Numbered from the stretch's first letter, positions 8,720-18,005 are shown. The stretch is DNA of 64,000 nucleotides from Exiguobacterium antarcticum DSM 14480 (GCF_000685865.1 NZ_JMKS01000005.1:62001-126000), one strand, 5' to 3'. Notes: a model not told the origin generated them from the sequence alone. A program made the numbers and translations.

Positions 8720-10354
8720 TTATTTCACTTCCATCCACTTGAAGCTCATATCTGCTCCGAACGGGTGACGGTATAATTTATCGATGTTTGCACGTTGCAA
8801 GTAGGCTTCACCTTTTTGATAGATTGGAGCAATCGCATAATCGTCCGCTAAAAGCATTTTCTCTGCTTCTTGGAGTGTCGACCAACGTTTCGCTTCATCC
8901 GGCTCTGCCTTCGCTTCTTTGATCATTTTGTCGAACTCTTTGTTCGAATACTCCATCCGGTTAAAGCTTCCGTCCGTCAACCACATATCGAGGAACGTCA
9001 TTGGATCCTGGTAGTCAGGTCCCCAGCCGGCAGCTGAGATATCGTAATCGCCTTTCGCTTCAAGATCGAGGAAGTTTTTGAACGGTTGTTGTTTGATGTT
9101 GATCGTCAGACCCGGAAGATTCTTCTCAAGGTCACCTTTTAAGAATTCAGAAACCTTTTTGAAGGCATCTTCATCACGTGAAAGCATATCGACTTCAATC
9201 GTTTTGACACCAAGTTCTTTGAGACCGGCATCCCATGCTTTTTTCGCTTCTGTTGCATCGAAGCTTTGAAGATCCGGATATTTTGTACGGAAGTCTTCTC
9301 CATCCGGTGTGAACGTAAAGTCTTTTGCGACGATGAAGTTAGCTGGTTTTGAACCATCATTTAAGATGACATCTGTAATTCCTTGTTTTTCAAAACCAAG
9401 TGCAAGTGCTTTCCGGATATTTTCGTTTTTAAGAGATTTATTTTTTTGGTTGAAACGCAGGAAGTTGATCCGGGCGTCCGGGCGAGTTTTATAGTCTTCC
9501 GACTGTTCGTATTGTGAGACGAACTCGGATGTGATAGGTGCAAAATCAACGTCTTTGGATTCAAACAAGTTAACACCCGTCGAAATTTCCTTGACGACCT
9601 TCACATCGATTTTTTCCATTTTAACATTCGCTTTATCCCAGTAATCCGGGTTCTTTTTGTATGTCCATCCGGCGTTCGATTGCCACTTATCAAGGATGAA
9701 GGGTCCGTTGAAGATCATCGACTCGACATTGGTCGCGAACTTATCACCTTTTTCTTCAACAAACGATTGCTTGAGCGGCAAGTAAGTAGGGAAACTTGTC
9801 AAACCGAGGAAGTAAGGGGCTGGAGCTTCCAGTTGTACTTCAAGTGTTTGATCATCAACCTTCTTGACACCAAGTGAATCAAGTTCAGCTTCACCCGCTA
9901 AGATTTTGTTGGCATTTTTTAAATCTTGAAGAATATAGGCATACTCGGCTCCCGTTTTCGGGTCGAGTGCACGTTTCCAAGAATAGATGAAATCGTCAGC
10001 CGTGACAGCCGAACCATCAGACCATTTTGCATCTTTCCGGAGTTTGAATGTATAGGTTTTTTTATCGTCAGACACTTCGACACTTTCCGCGATACCAGGA
10101 GTCGGTTTATTTTCTCCATCAAGACGGTACAACCCTTCAAAGACGTTGTTCGTGACGATGATGGACGTCGAGTCTGTTGTTTTTGTTGGATCGAGTTGTG
10201 GAACATCCGTTGTTGAGATGAGCGTCACTTCTTGCTTCTTTTCTTTTGATGAGGATGATTTTCCATCTGATTCGTTGCTTTGGCCACAAGCTGCTACTGC
10301 CAGCAGCGCCATGCTAGATAATCCAGCAAAGGCAATTTTTGTTTGTTTTTTCAT
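8720..10354 (-). CDS. Oligopeptide ABC transporter substrate-binding lipoprotein (OppA-like)
   Basis: A 544-residue extracellular receptor of the SBP_bac_5 (OppA/DppA) family, predicted to be anchored by a lipobox (LAVAACGQ, cysteine about residue 23). Sequence features include QLDPTKTTDS at the start of the mature fold, the family signature region YTFKLRKDAKWSDG near 110 and WGPDYQDPMTF near 440. No permease or ATPase genes lie beside it, so it either feeds a transporter encoded elsewhere or acts as an accessory receptor. ATG follows CAGGGGG. The upstream 100 bp are AT-rich with no clear operator. Confidence 0.92.
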   Translation of the reverse strand: MKKQTKIAFAGLSSMALLAVAACGQSNESDGKSSSSKEKKQEVTLISTTDVPQLDPTKTTDSTSIIVTNNVFEGLYRLDGENKPTPGIAESVEVSDDKKTYTFKLRKDAKWSDGSAVTADDFIYSWKRALDPKTGAEYAYILQDLKNANKILAGEAELDSLGVKKVDDQTLEVQLEAPAPYFLGLTSFPTYLPLKQSFVEEKGDKFATNVESMIFNGPFILDKWQSNAGWTYKKNPDYWDKANVKMEKIDVKVVKEISTGVNLFESKDVDFAPITSEFVSQYEQSEDYKTRPDARINFLRFNQKNKSLKNENIRKALALGFEKQGITDVILNDGSKPANFIVAKDFTFTPDGEDFRTKYPDLQSFDATEAKKAWDAGLKELGVKTIEVDMLSRDEDAFKKVSEFLKGDLEKNLPGLTINIKQQPFKNFLDLEAKGDYDISAAGWGPDYQDPMTFLDMWLTDGSFNRMEYSNKEFDKMIKEAKAEPDEAKRWSTLQEAEKMLLADDYAIAPIYQKGEAYLQRANIDKLYRHPFGADMSFKWMEVK

Positions 10355-10462
10355 GTGAACGATGACCCCCTGATTAAATTAAAATGATTTCAGAAAAGTG
10401 TGAACATAATGTAAATTTAAGTGAAAACGAATGAAAATGCAACATAAATTTTCTGACAATTC

Positions 10463-11146
10463 TCACTGATCAAGGTCTATATGCTCAATTCCCAGTGTTT
10501 TCAAGTAGTCATAAAGTATGAAAATCGTCAGTTTATGTGGCGAATACATCCGTAATGTCAACTGTTGCGGATGACCGCGTAACCGAATGTTAGTGATTCG
10601 GATCCCTTTTTGTTCCAAGGCTTTTTTAACAGTCTGGGCATCGGTTTCTTTAGATAAAGTGAGATGAGCGACGATCACATTCGCTTCGAAGCGACTATTG
10701 TTAAATCGTTTCATGATCCAGGTGATGCCTTCTAACGAGAAAAATAAGAAGAGGACTAGAAACGTCGCTTCCATGATAAAACCGGCGCCGACTGCGATGC
10801 CAATCCCACTAGCAGCCCATATAATCGCGGCTGTCGTCAAACCACTGACGATATCATGCGGACGTCTTAAAATCACGCCAGCACCAATGAAACCAATCCC
10901 GGCGACGACTTGAGCGACGAGCCGCATCGGATCCATTTGAACATTCGGGGCAATCGTGCTGTAGAGAATGACCGATTTGATGGAAACGATGGTTAACAGA
11001 CAACTGATCAGGGTAATTACGAGGCTAGTACGTATACCAACGGGCTTATTTTTGATTTCACGTTCAAAGCCGATGATGATTCCAAATATCGCGGCAATCA
11101 TCAATTTCAGAAAGTCTTCCAGTTGGAACGAATGGATCCAATTCAT
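10463..11146 (-). CDS. MgtC/SapB family membrane protein
   Basis: A 227-residue protein with an N-terminal MgtC domain of four to five membrane helices (about residues 8-135), including GIIIGFEREIKNKPVGIRT, the conserved arginine/lysine region of the family, and GIGFIGAGVILRR. A soluble ACT-like C-terminal domain covers about 145-227. MgtC proteins are linked to growth at low magnesium and to control of ATP synthase or potassium transport; the exact role here is unknown. The ATG at 11146 has AAAGGA at 10 nt; a TTG three codons earlier is too near the site. Confidence 0.9.
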   Translation of the reverse strand: MNWIHSFQLEDFLKLMIAAIFGIIIGFEREIKNKPVGIRTSLVITLISCLLTIVSIKSVILYSTIAPNVQMDPMRLVAQVVAGIGFIGAGVILRRPHDIVSGLTTAAIIWAASGIGIAVGAGFIMEATFLVLFLFFSLEGITWIMKRFNNSRFEANVIVAHLTLSKETDAQTVKKALEQKGIRITNIRLRGHPQQLTLRMYSPHKLTIFILYDYLKTLGIEHIDLDQ

Positions 11147-11163
11147 GATAACCAAATCCTTTC

Positions 11164-11191
11164 TTTACAATGGTTCTGATTTTGTTATAAT
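11164..11191 (+). promoter_or_regulatory. Sigma-A-type promoter of the amino acid exchanger
   Basis: TTTACA (11164-11169), 16-bp spacer and TATAAT (11186-11191) preceded by TG for an extended -10. It overlaps the 5' end region of the divergent mgtC gene and leaves a leader of about 70 nt. Confidence 0.6.
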
Positions 11192-11265
11192 GAGTTTTGT
11201 GTCTTTCGAATGAATATACGTTTGATATGAATAGATATACAAGAATTAAAGGACGTGTGTAGAGA

Positions 11266-12660
11266 ATGAATCAACAAAAAATTGGCTTTTTCGCATTAGC
11301 CGCAATGGTCATCGGTTCAATGGTCGGCGGGGGAGCATTTAATCTTCCTGGAGCGATGGCTCAAAAAGCGAGCGCAGGACCGATTCTGATCGGTTGGGGA
11401 ATCACGGGTCTCGGTATGATCATGTTAGCACTCGTTTTTCAACACCTTGCGAACAGTAAACCGGAACTTGAAGGTGGCATCTACGCCTATGCACGCGAAG
11501 GGTTCGGACGGTTTATCGGCTTCAACAGTGCCTGGGGATATTGGGTCTCCGCTTGGATCGGGACAGTCGCCAACATCACGTTGGTGTTTAACGCACTCAG
11601 TTACTTTTTCCCGATTTTTTCATCAGAAAATCGTGTATTTTTACTGGCAATGAGTGTTGTCGTCGTCTGGGGATTGTTCTTTATCGTCTCCAGTGGAATC
11701 AAGGAAGCGACACTCGTCAATTTAATTACGACGATCGCCAAATTGGTTCCAATCTTGATTTTTATTTTATTGGTGGCAATCGCCTTTAACGTCAAGACGT
11801 TTAACCTCGACTTTTGGGGAGAAGGAACGGAATTAGGAAGTATCTTTACGCAAGTCAAAGGAACGATGCTCGTCACCTTATGGGCCTTTGTTGGAATTGA
11901 AGGAGCCGTCGTCTTATCAACCCGTGCGAAAAAACGGAGTGATGTCGGAAAGGCGACAGTCATGGGACTTGTCGGTGTACTCGTCATCTATATCCTGATT
12001 TCTGTTTTGTCACTAGGTGTCTTGAGTCAAGCAGAACTGGCCGGATTACAAGAACCGACGATGGCATATGTGCTCGAAGCAGCGATCGGTCCGTTTGGAG
12101 CAACACTCATCATGATCGGTCTGATCATTTCTTTGTCAGGTGCTTTACTCGGATGGACGATCCTTGCCTCTGAGATTTCCTATCTCGTCGCAAAAGATGG
12201 TGCCTTCCCGAAATTCTTTGCGAAGACGAACCGGAAAGGGGCTCCAGTCGGGGCGTTGTTGATTACGCAAATCGCGACACAACTGGTTGCAGGAATCGCC
12301 TTATTCTCTGCGCAAACCTACTTGGTGTTATCAAGTATCGCAGGTATCTGTGCCTTGTTGCCTTATTTACTGTCAGCCATCTACAGTGTCCGTTTCTCAA
12401 AAGCAGAACGTAATCAAAAAATGTTGATTTTCTCAACGATTGCGGCACTCTATTCACTTTGGCTTGTTTATGCTTCAGGTATTTGGTATATCGTCATCGC
12501 AGCGCTTGTCTATGCGCCAGGCATCATTGCTTACCTGATGGCAGAACGTGAACAAAAACGTGGAGGCATGTCGCGTTATGAAATGATCGCGAGTGGTATC
12601 CTTGTCCTTTTAGCGGCAGTTGCCGTATACGGAATGGTCGTTGGACAGATTCAATTGTAA
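11266..12660 (+). CDS. Basic amino acid antiporter of the APC superfamily (ArcD-like)
   Basis: A 464-residue permease with 12 predicted membrane helices. The opening helix IGSMVGGGAFNLPG and GIEGAVVLSTRAKKRSDVG near 206 are typical of the basic amino acid/polyamine antiporter (ArcD/LysP-type arginine-ornithine) branch. It would exchange arginine or a similar cation for ornithine. No arcABC genes are beside it, but ornithine aminotransferase lies 2.3 kb downstream on the same strand, which fits an arginine/ornithine link. Exact substrate is inferred. It is monocistronic with its own promoter and terminator. Confidence 0.87.
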   Translation: MNQQKIGFFALAAMVIGSMVGGGAFNLPGAMAQKASAGPILIGWGITGLGMIMLALVFQHLANSKPELEGGIYAYAREGFGRFIGFNSAWGYWVSAWIGTVANITLVFNALSYFFPIFSSENRVFLLAMSVVVVWGLFFIVSSGIKEATLVNLITTIAKLVPILIFILLVAIAFNVKTFNLDFWGEGTELGSIFTQVKGTMLVTLWAFVGIEGAVVLSTRAKKRSDVGKATVMGLVGVLVIYILISVLSLGVLSQAELAGLQEPTMAYVLEAAIGPFGATLIMIGLIISLSGALLGWTILASEISYLVAKDGAFPKFFAKTNRKGAPVGALLITQIATQLVAGIALFSAQTYLVLSSIAGICALLPYLLSAIYSVRFSKAERNQKMLIFSTIAALYSLWLVYASGIWYIVIAALVYAPGIIAYLMAEREQKRGGMSRYEMIASGILVLLAAVAVYGMVVGQIQL

Positions 12661-12695
12661 GAAAAACCTGTAGAGACTAACTGAAGTCTAAAGAG

Positions 12696-12734
12696 AATGC
12701 TCCCATCCAACTAGGATGAGAGCATTTTTTTATG
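12696..12734 (+). terminator. Terminator of the amino acid antiporter
   Basis: AATGCTCCCATCC / GGATGAGAGCATT stem with short loop followed by TTTTTTT. Confidence 0.85.
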
Positions 12735-12755
12735 CCGAAAACCCGCAAGATTGGC

Positions 12756-14795
12756 TCAAATTTCAGGAGTCGACGGACCAAACCGCTCTTCAATCTCTGT
12801 GACAGACAACGGTTCTGAGAAAATGAAGCCTTGCATTTGCTGACACGCAGTTGCTTCTAGGTAGCGTAGTGCACTTGCCGTCTCGACGCCTTCCGCCACA
12901 AGATTCAAGTTCAGATTCCGACCAAGTTGGATGATGGAATCCAGTAAACCGTTTTCCCCTGAATCGATTCCATCAATGAAGACTTTATCGATTTTTAGTT
13001 CATCAATCGGAAAGGCACGTAAATATTGGAGAGAAGAATACCCTGTTCCGAAATCATCGATCGAAAGTCGGAAACCAAGCGACTTGATCAACTGCATCCG
13101 TTCAACCGTCCGTTGTGTCTGAAGGATGGCGATATTTTCAGTCATCTCCAGAGTGACGAAACGTGGATTGATTTTTTTTTGACCAACGATATGCTGTAAC
13201 GTCCGAACGAATGAGTCACTTTGGAACTGATGCGGAGAGATATTGATCGCCATCGTCAAATCATCTGAAATACGTTCTTGCCATTTTGCCAGCTGCTCAC
13301 ACGCTTCAAGGACGACCCAGTTATTGATCGGGGTGATCAAAGCAGCTTCTTCAGCTAGAGGAATGAACTCGTCAGGGGGAATGCTGCCGAGAGCGGTATG
13401 GTTCCATCGTAGCAAAGCTTCGAATCCGTCGACCTGTTTCGTTTTTAAATTGATGATCGGTTGATAGGCTAAATGGAGAGAGTGATCCTCAAGTGCTGTA
13501 AACAATGAGCGTTCCAGTTGCAGTTTCCGTGTGAACTGTTCGTCCATTTCATGGGTCAAGTATTGAATCGTACCTGTCCCGATAGCTTTTCCGGCATATA
13601 AGGCCATTTCCGAACGGCGATACAGATCATCTAACGATTTGGCCTCGGACGGGTAGGTGGTGATTCCAAAGGTACACGAAATAATCAAGGAATGACCATT
13701 GATATAGTAGGGACGTTGAAGAGCTTGTTGTAATTTTCGCGCATACTGGAACAAACCATTCCGATCCGTGACCACCACCAGTAAACCAAACAAATCGCTT
13801 GTCGGGTGAAAGGTCAACTTTTGTTCAGCATGTTGTGAAAGGCGTTTCGCTAACGCCTGAAGCAGCTGATCTCCTACATGGGTCCCAAAAGAATCATTGA
13901 TGACTTTGAACCGGTCGATATCAAATAAGATGAGCGAGATTGGAGTTTGATCTGTCGCTTCTGAAAATAAAGTATTGCCTTCACGGAGAAATCCACGTTT
14001 ATTCAACAGATGGGTCATCTCATGATGATGGACAAGAAAATCGAGTTCCTGCTCTAGCTGTTCGGTTTCGGTGATATCAGTACCGATGAAGATATGCTGG
14101 AAACGGACGCCGTTCACATCATAGATTGGAATTAGAGTGGCTTGAAGGACTTTTTCTTGATCACCGTTCGTCAGGATGGGCAGCTTTCCGGACCACGCTT
14201 TTTTCTGCTTGATTTGTGAGCGGATCGTCGAAAGGACCTCTTCGGACGAATTCAACAACATCGTCCACGGTTGGTCGAGTAACGTCTGCGGACAAAAACC
14301 GGTGAGGTCTGTCATGTTGGTATTGGCATATTGAATCGTGCCGCGTGCATCAAGGACGAGGACGCAAGCGATTTGGTCAAAGGCATACCGTAAATCCATC
14401 AGTCCTTGAAACAGCGGTTTACTATTTGTCTGCTGATCCGATGAAGGGAGCTGGCAGAAAAACGCCCCAATCACCTCATTTTGTTCATCGAAGAGTGGTG
14501 AGACAAGTAACGTTGCCGTCAGCTGTTCGCCAGATTTATGCAGAAATGTCGTGTTCGGCAGTTGCATCGATTGACGTCGTTCTAAAAACGACTGCCAGAT
14601 TTGTCGACTAAAGGCGGCATCCTCTTGATCGAGGAGGGGAACAAGCCGGCCCGTGATTTCTTGGGCAGACCACCCCCAATAGGATTCAGCAGCTTCGTTC
14701 CAAGAATGAACGGTTAAATCCACACGTAAGATGAATGCAGGTAAAGGGAACCCTTGCATGACAGTTTCATAGGAATTGATGATCGGACGATCCAT
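12756..14795 (-). CDS. PAS-GGDEF-EAL cyclic di-GMP phosphodiesterase
   Basis: A 679-residue cytosolic signalling protein. Two PAS domains (about residues 10-125 and 130-245) lead into a GGDEF-type domain (about 255-410) and an EAL domain (about 420-675). The GGDEF signature is lost: the usual R-GGDEF stretch reads FHPTSDLFGLL, so cyclase activity is unlikely. The EAL domain keeps EALLRW, EMTEN, DDFGTGYSSL and VAEGVET, so it should hydrolyse cyclic di-GMP. The PAS modules probably bind the controlling ligand or redox cofactor. AAAGGAG lies 12-13 nt before the ATG. Confidence 0.92.
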   Translation of the reverse strand: MDRPIINSYETVMQGFPLPAFILRVDLTVHSWNEAAESYWGWSAQEITGRLVPLLDQEDAAFSRQIWQSFLERRQSMQLPNTTFLHKSGEQLTATLLVSPLFDEQNEVIGAFFCQLPSSDQQTNSKPLFQGLMDLRYAFDQIACVLVLDARGTIQYANTNMTDLTGFCPQTLLDQPWTMLLNSSEEVLSTIRSQIKQKKAWSGKLPILTNGDQEKVLQATLIPIYDVNGVRFQHIFIGTDITETEQLEQELDFLVHHHEMTHLLNKRGFLREGNTLFSEATDQTPISLILFDIDRFKVINDSFGTHVGDQLLQALAKRLSQHAEQKLTFHPTSDLFGLLVVVTDRNGLFQYARKLQQALQRPYYINGHSLIISCTFGITTYPSEAKSLDDLYRRSEMALYAGKAIGTGTIQYLTHEMDEQFTRKLQLERSLFTALEDHSLHLAYQPIINLKTKQVDGFEALLRWNHTALGSIPPDEFIPLAEEAALITPINNWVVLEACEQLAKWQERISDDLTMAINISPHQFQSDSFVRTLQHIVGQKKINPRFVTLEMTENIAILQTQRTVERMQLIKSLGFRLSIDDFGTGYSSLQYLRAFPIDELKIDKVFIDGIDSGENGLLDSIIQLGRNLNLNLVAEGVETASALRYLEATACQQMQGFIFSEPLSVTEIEERFGPSTPEI

Positions 14796-14895
14796 TACGG
14801 GCGCACACTCCTTTTAGTTAACAGAGATGACGGTTCACTTGTCTTGTCTATTCCCAATATATTCAATTCTCATGCAAAGAAGTCCTGTATTTCGA

Positions 14896-14946
14896 TTGAA
14901 GATTATCGCGTAGAATCTGTTATAATCATCTTGAAAGCGTTTTCTA
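14896..14946 (+). promoter_or_regulatory. rocD promoter with downstream CcpA cre box
   Basis: TTGAAG (14896-14901) and an extended -10 TGTTATAAT (14918-14926) are followed at 14931-14946 by TTGAAAGCGTTTTCTA, a good match to the catabolite-responsive element. The cre covers the expected transcription start, the position typical for CcpA repression. The 19-bp spacer is long, so the extended -10 probably does most of the work. Confidence 0.7.
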
Positions 14947-14966
14947 AGTAAAAAGGGGGACTATTC

Positions 14967-16169
14967 ATGAATCAAACAGAGAAAATCATCACACAGACAG
15001 AAAAATTCGGGGCTCACAACTATCATCCACTGCCAATCGTTATTTCAGAAGCAGAAGGTGTCTTCGTCAAAGACCCAGAAGGTCGACAGTATATGGACAT
15101 GCTCAGCGCCTATTCGGCGGTAAACCAAGGACATCGTCATCCAAAAATCATTGATGCCTTAAAACGCCAAGCCGATAAAATTACGTTGACGTCACGTGCT
15201 TTTCACAATGATCAGCTCGGTTTCTTCTATGAGAAGGTCGCACAACTGACAGGAAAAGATATGGTCTTGCCGATGAATACAGGGGCAGAAGCGGTCGAAA
15301 CAGCCGTTAAAGCGTCGCGTCGTTGGGCATATGAAGTGAAACAAATTCCGGGAGATGCAGAAATCATCGTCTGTGAAGGCAACTTTCACGGACGAACGAT
15401 GACGGCTGTCTCGATGTCAACGGAAGCAGAGTATCGACGTGGTTTCGGACCGCTCTTGCCGGGAATCAAAACGATTCCATATGGCGATTTAGAAGCATTA
15501 AAAGGAGCAATCACGGAAAATACAGCAGCGTTCATCATCGAGCCGATCCAAGGCGAAGCAGGGATCTTGATTCCGTACGAAGGATTCCTGAAAGACGCAC
15601 AAGACGTGTGTAAGGAACATAATGTCTTGCTTGTCTCGGATGAAATCCAATCAGGTCTTGGACGTTCAGGAAAATGGTTTGCGTCAGACTGGGATAACGT
15701 AGTACCGGATATGTATATCTTAGGTAAAGCGCTTGGTGGTGGCGTCTTCCCTATTTCATGTGTCGCGGCGAATCGTGACATCTTAAATGTCTTCAACCCG
15801 GGATCGCACGGTTCGACGTTTGGTGGAAATCCATTAGCCTGTGCCGTCTCTGTCGCTTCACTCGAAGTATTAGAAGAAGAAAAACTACCAGAACGTTCAC
15901 TTGAGCTCGGCACGTACTTCATGAATCGTCTCAAAGAGATCGATAATCCGTTGATTAAAGATGTTCGTGGTCGTGGGTTGTTTATTGGCGTTGAACTGAC
16001 GGAAGCAGCCCGTCCGTATTGTGAAGCTTTAAAAGAAAAAGGATTACTCTGTAAAGAAACACACGAAACGGTTATCCGCTTTGCACCACCACTCGTCATT
16101 ACGAAAGAAGAATTGGACTGGGCATTTGAACGGATCGAACAAGTACTCGGTGTATCAGTCGCACAGTAA
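14967..16169 (+). CDS. rocD: Ornithine aminotransferase
   Basis: Transfers the delta-amino group of ornithine to 2-oxoglutarate, giving glutamate semialdehyde, in arginine/ornithine breakdown. The protein is 400 aa, the usual length. Visible residues include [12 protein letters not shown] near 110, [11 protein letters not shown] near 140, EPIQGEAG near 195, [12 protein letters not shown] near 225 and the PLP lysine in [11 protein letters not shown] near 255. SD AAAAAGGGGG precedes the ATG. Carbon catabolite control is likely through the cre box just upstream. Confidence 0.95.
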   Translation: MNQTEKIITQTEKFGAHNYHPLPIVISEAEGVFVKDPEGRQYMDMLSAYSAVNQGHRHPKIIDALKRQADKITLTSRAFHNDQLGFFYEKVAQLTGKDMVLPMNTGAEAVETAVKASRRWAYEVKQIPGDAEIIVCEGNFHGRTMTAVSMSTEAEYRRGFGPLLPGIKTIPYGDLEALKGAITENTAAFIIEPIQGEAGILIPYEGFLKDAQDVCKEHNVLLVSDEIQSGLGRSGKWFASDWDNVVPDMYILGKALGGGVFPISCVAANRDILNVFNPGSHGSTFGGNPLACAVSVASLEVLEEEKLPERSLELGTYFMNRLKEIDNPLIKDVRGRGLFIGVELTEAARPYCEALKEKGLLCKETHETVIRFAPPLVITKEELDWAFERIEQVLGVSVAQ

Positions 16170-16170
16170 C

Positions 16171-16206
16171 GGAGAACTCCCTGTCGGAAACGATGGGGAG
16201 TTTTTT
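16171..16206 (+). terminator. Terminator of rocD
   Basis: GGAGAACTCCC...GGGGAGTT-type stem (AACTCCC / GGGGAGTT) followed by TTTTTTA right after the rocD stop codon. Confidence 0.75.
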
Positions 16207-16270
16207 AGGTTTGAATCTGTTTCAGTTGGGAACATACTATTATGCGGTAAAAAAATAAGGGGGAATGAAC

Positions 16271-16468
16271 ATGTCAAACGATAGTGGGTTAAACAAAAAA
16301 GCAGATGGTATGGTTGATAAAGTTGCTGGAAAAGCGAAAGAAGCGCTTGGAAAAGCAACGGGGGATAAGTCAACAGAACGTGAAGGCAAAAAAGATCAGC
16401 TGAAAGGCGACGCGAAAAAGACAGTTGGGAATGTTCAACAAAACCTTGATGATATGAATCGTCGTTAA
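16271..16468 (+). CDS. CsbD family stress protein
   Basis: A small (65 aa), highly charged, cysteine-free protein of the CsbD family, rich in Lys, Asp and Gly. The family repeat is visible as ADGMVDKVAGKAKEALGKAT followed by KDQLKGDAKKTVGNVQ. In Bacillus csbD belongs to the general stress regulon; molecular function is not established. The ATG at 16271 has AAGGGGG at 7 nt; an in-frame ATG six bases earlier is too close. Its natural terminator is interrupted by the insertion sequence that follows. Confidence 0.9.
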   Translation: MSNDSGLNKKADGMVDKVAGKAKEALGKATGDKSTEREGKKDQLKGDAKKTVGNVQQNLDDMNRR

Positions 16469-16473
16469 TGTAG

Positions 16474-16494
16474 ATCCAATAAGGTCCCTTTTCA
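16474..16494 (+). terminator. Left half of the csbD terminator, split by the IS
   Basis: The left arm AAGGTCCCT (16480-16489) pairs with AGGGATCTT (from 17929) on the other side of the insertion, with one G-U pair. Removing the insertion and one TTCA copy leaves a compact hairpin followed by a T run. The IS has therefore entered the loop of this terminator. Confidence 0.7.
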
Positions 16495-16501
16495 TGAACT
16501 G

Positions 16502-16549
16502 CCCCATAAAAGTTGGACATAAAAATCCAACTTTTATGGGGTGTTTTTT
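16502..16549 (+). promoter_or_regulatory. Perfect hairpin at the IS left end
   Basis: A perfect 16-bp stem (arms 16502-16517 and 16526-16541, loop CATAAAAA) followed by TGTTTTTTA. It is terminator-like, contains part of the left inverted repeat in its 5' arm and buries the GGGG ribosome site of orfA in its 3' arm. Read-through transcripts from csbD would end here or fold so that orfA is not translated. Confidence 0.75.
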
Positions 16550-17059
16550 ATGGTCAAATATACGAAGGCGTTTAAGATCAAGGTTGCTGAACATTACCTG
16601 ACGGGACGAGACGGATACCAGATTATGGCGGAGGAATTCGGGATAGCACGTGAACGAATCCGTGAGTGGTCGCGTCTCTATGAGCGATGGGGAGAGACGA
16701 TCTTCGATCCTTCCTATACAACACACTCGCCGGCATTTAAACTGGAGGTATTAAACGACATGGCGACCAATGAGCTGTCCTACATAGAGGCGGCCATAAA
16801 ATACAGAATCTCCTCCCCAGGGATGATCTCGAACTGGCGAGCGACGTATGAACGGAAAGGGACCGCAGGTCTGGTCGCCAGACCGAAAGGACGTGCCCCG
16901 ATGGCGAGACGCAAGAAGAAGGATTTTGAAGAAATGACAGAAGTCGAGAAGCTCAAGGAGCGGGTCGAGTATCTCGAGATGGAGAACGCTGCGTTAAAAA
17001 AATTGAGAGCCTTGGTTCAAGAAGAGAATGCGCGACGAACCGGATCAAGGCGCAAGTAA
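16550..17059 (+). CDS. IS3/IS150-type transposase OrfA
   Basis: The first transposase frame, 169 aa. It holds two helix-turn-helix segments (about residues 10-55 and 65-110), a basic linker ([15 protein letters not shown]) and a C-terminal leucine-zipper-like coiled coil ([21 protein letters not shown]). The A AAA AAA heptamer at codons for LKK lets ribosomes slip back one base into the orfB frame, which is open from there. ATG at 16550 follows GGGGTG. OrfA alone usually binds the ends and regulates. Confidence 0.9.
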   Translation: MVKYTKAFKIKVAEHYLTGRDGYQIMAEEFGIARERIREWSRLYERWGETIFDPSYTTHSPAFKLEVLNDMATNELSYIEAAIKYRISSPGMISNWRATYERKGTAGLVARPKGRAPMARRKKKDFEEMTEVEKLKERVEYLEMENAALKKLRALVQEENARRTGSRRK

Positions 17060-17887
17060 TCGACGAGTTGCGGGCGGTCTATCCCGTCCTAGGACTCCTC
17101 CGCGTGCTCGGTATGGCCCGGAGCGTCTACTACTATTGGCGGACGCGCCTGACGGGCGAAGACAAGTATGCGGAGGTGAAGGCTGCCATCCATACCCTCT
17201 TCCACGAACACGAGGGTCGATGTGGCTATCGTCGCATCCACGCACTTCTCGAACGCCAAGGCTTCCGGCACGATCCGAAGACCGTGCGCCGTCTCATGGA
17301 CGAGCTCGGGCTCAAGTGTCTCGTTCGCATGAAGCGATATCGCTCTTACAAGGGACGGATCGGAGAAATCGCACCGAATCTTCTCCAACGTGACTTCAAG
17401 GCCTCCGGCCTGAACCAGAAATGGGTGACTGACGTCACTGAGTTTCACCTCTTCGGGGAGAAGCTCTACCTCTCGCCGATGATGGACTTGGGAAACCGTG
17501 AGATCATTGCCTATACGATGTCGGACCGCCCTACATACCGATTCGTCGGCGAAATGTTGGACCAGGCAATCGGGAAGCTCGACGGGAAGGAACGGCCAAT
17601 CCTCCATTCCGATCAAGGTTGGCATTATCAGTACCGAGCGTTCATACGAGCACGGCATCACGCAAAGTATGTCCCGTAAGGGCAACTGTCTCGACAACGC
17701 AGCCATCGAAAGCTTCTTCGCCGTGCTCAAGTCAGAGCTCCTGTATCTCAAGGAGTTCGATGACATGGACCACTTCAAATGTGAGCTCAAGCGTTATATC
17801 GAGTACTATAACCATCGTCGTATCAAGAGACGCCTAAAAAACCTGAGCCCGGTGGAATACCGGACTCAGGTCCTCAAGGTCGCCTGA
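17002..17887 (+). pseudogene. IS3/IS150-type transposase OrfB (DDE integrase), frameshifted
   Basis: The catalytic frame, entered by -1 slippage from orfA at 16996-17002. An HTH_21-like region ([22 protein letters not shown]) precedes the rve integrase core: WVTDVTEF gives the first Asp and HSDQGWHYQ the second. Just after this the frame is lost near 17628-17650 and ends at 17679. The remainder, with [16 protein letters not shown], the catalytic Glu in [11 protein letters not shown] and the usual YIEYYNHRR end, lies in the next frame to 17887. Either one base was gained or 11 were lost; the shortened gap between the motifs favours a deletion. Confidence 0.85.
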
Positions 17888-18005
17888 CAAATTATTTATT
17901 GTCTAACTTTTTTGGTTCAGTTCATTCAGAGGGATCTTTTTTTGTTAAAAAATTTGTATAAAGGTCTAGTCATTTAGATGTGTATGTGGAATAATAATAA
18001 TAAGT

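Larger units (their letters stand above)
16495..17924 (+). mobile_element. IS3 family (IS150 group) insertion sequence, complete ends, broken transposase
   Basis: A 1430-bp element. The ends are imperfect inverted repeats: the left begins TGAACTGCCCCATAAAAGTT, the right (read inwards) TGAACTGAACCAAAAAAGTT, and both continue with a TTGGACA or TTAGACA motif. Flanking TTCA at 16491-16494 and 17925-17928 is a 4-bp target duplication. Inside are orfA and orfB in the standard -1 arrangement with an A7 slippery run at 16996-17002. orfB carries a frameshift, so this copy probably cannot move by itself. The intact target duplication suggests a fairly recent insertion. Confidence 0.92.

Noticed and set aside
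15386-16099. 237-codon minus-strand frame opposite ornithine aminotransferase
   Set aside because: Serine/arginine/proline-rich composition typical of an antisense shadow; the opposite strand encodes complete RocD.
17089-17790. 233-codon minus-strand frame within the IS
   Set aside because: It mirrors the transposase frame and has no family features.
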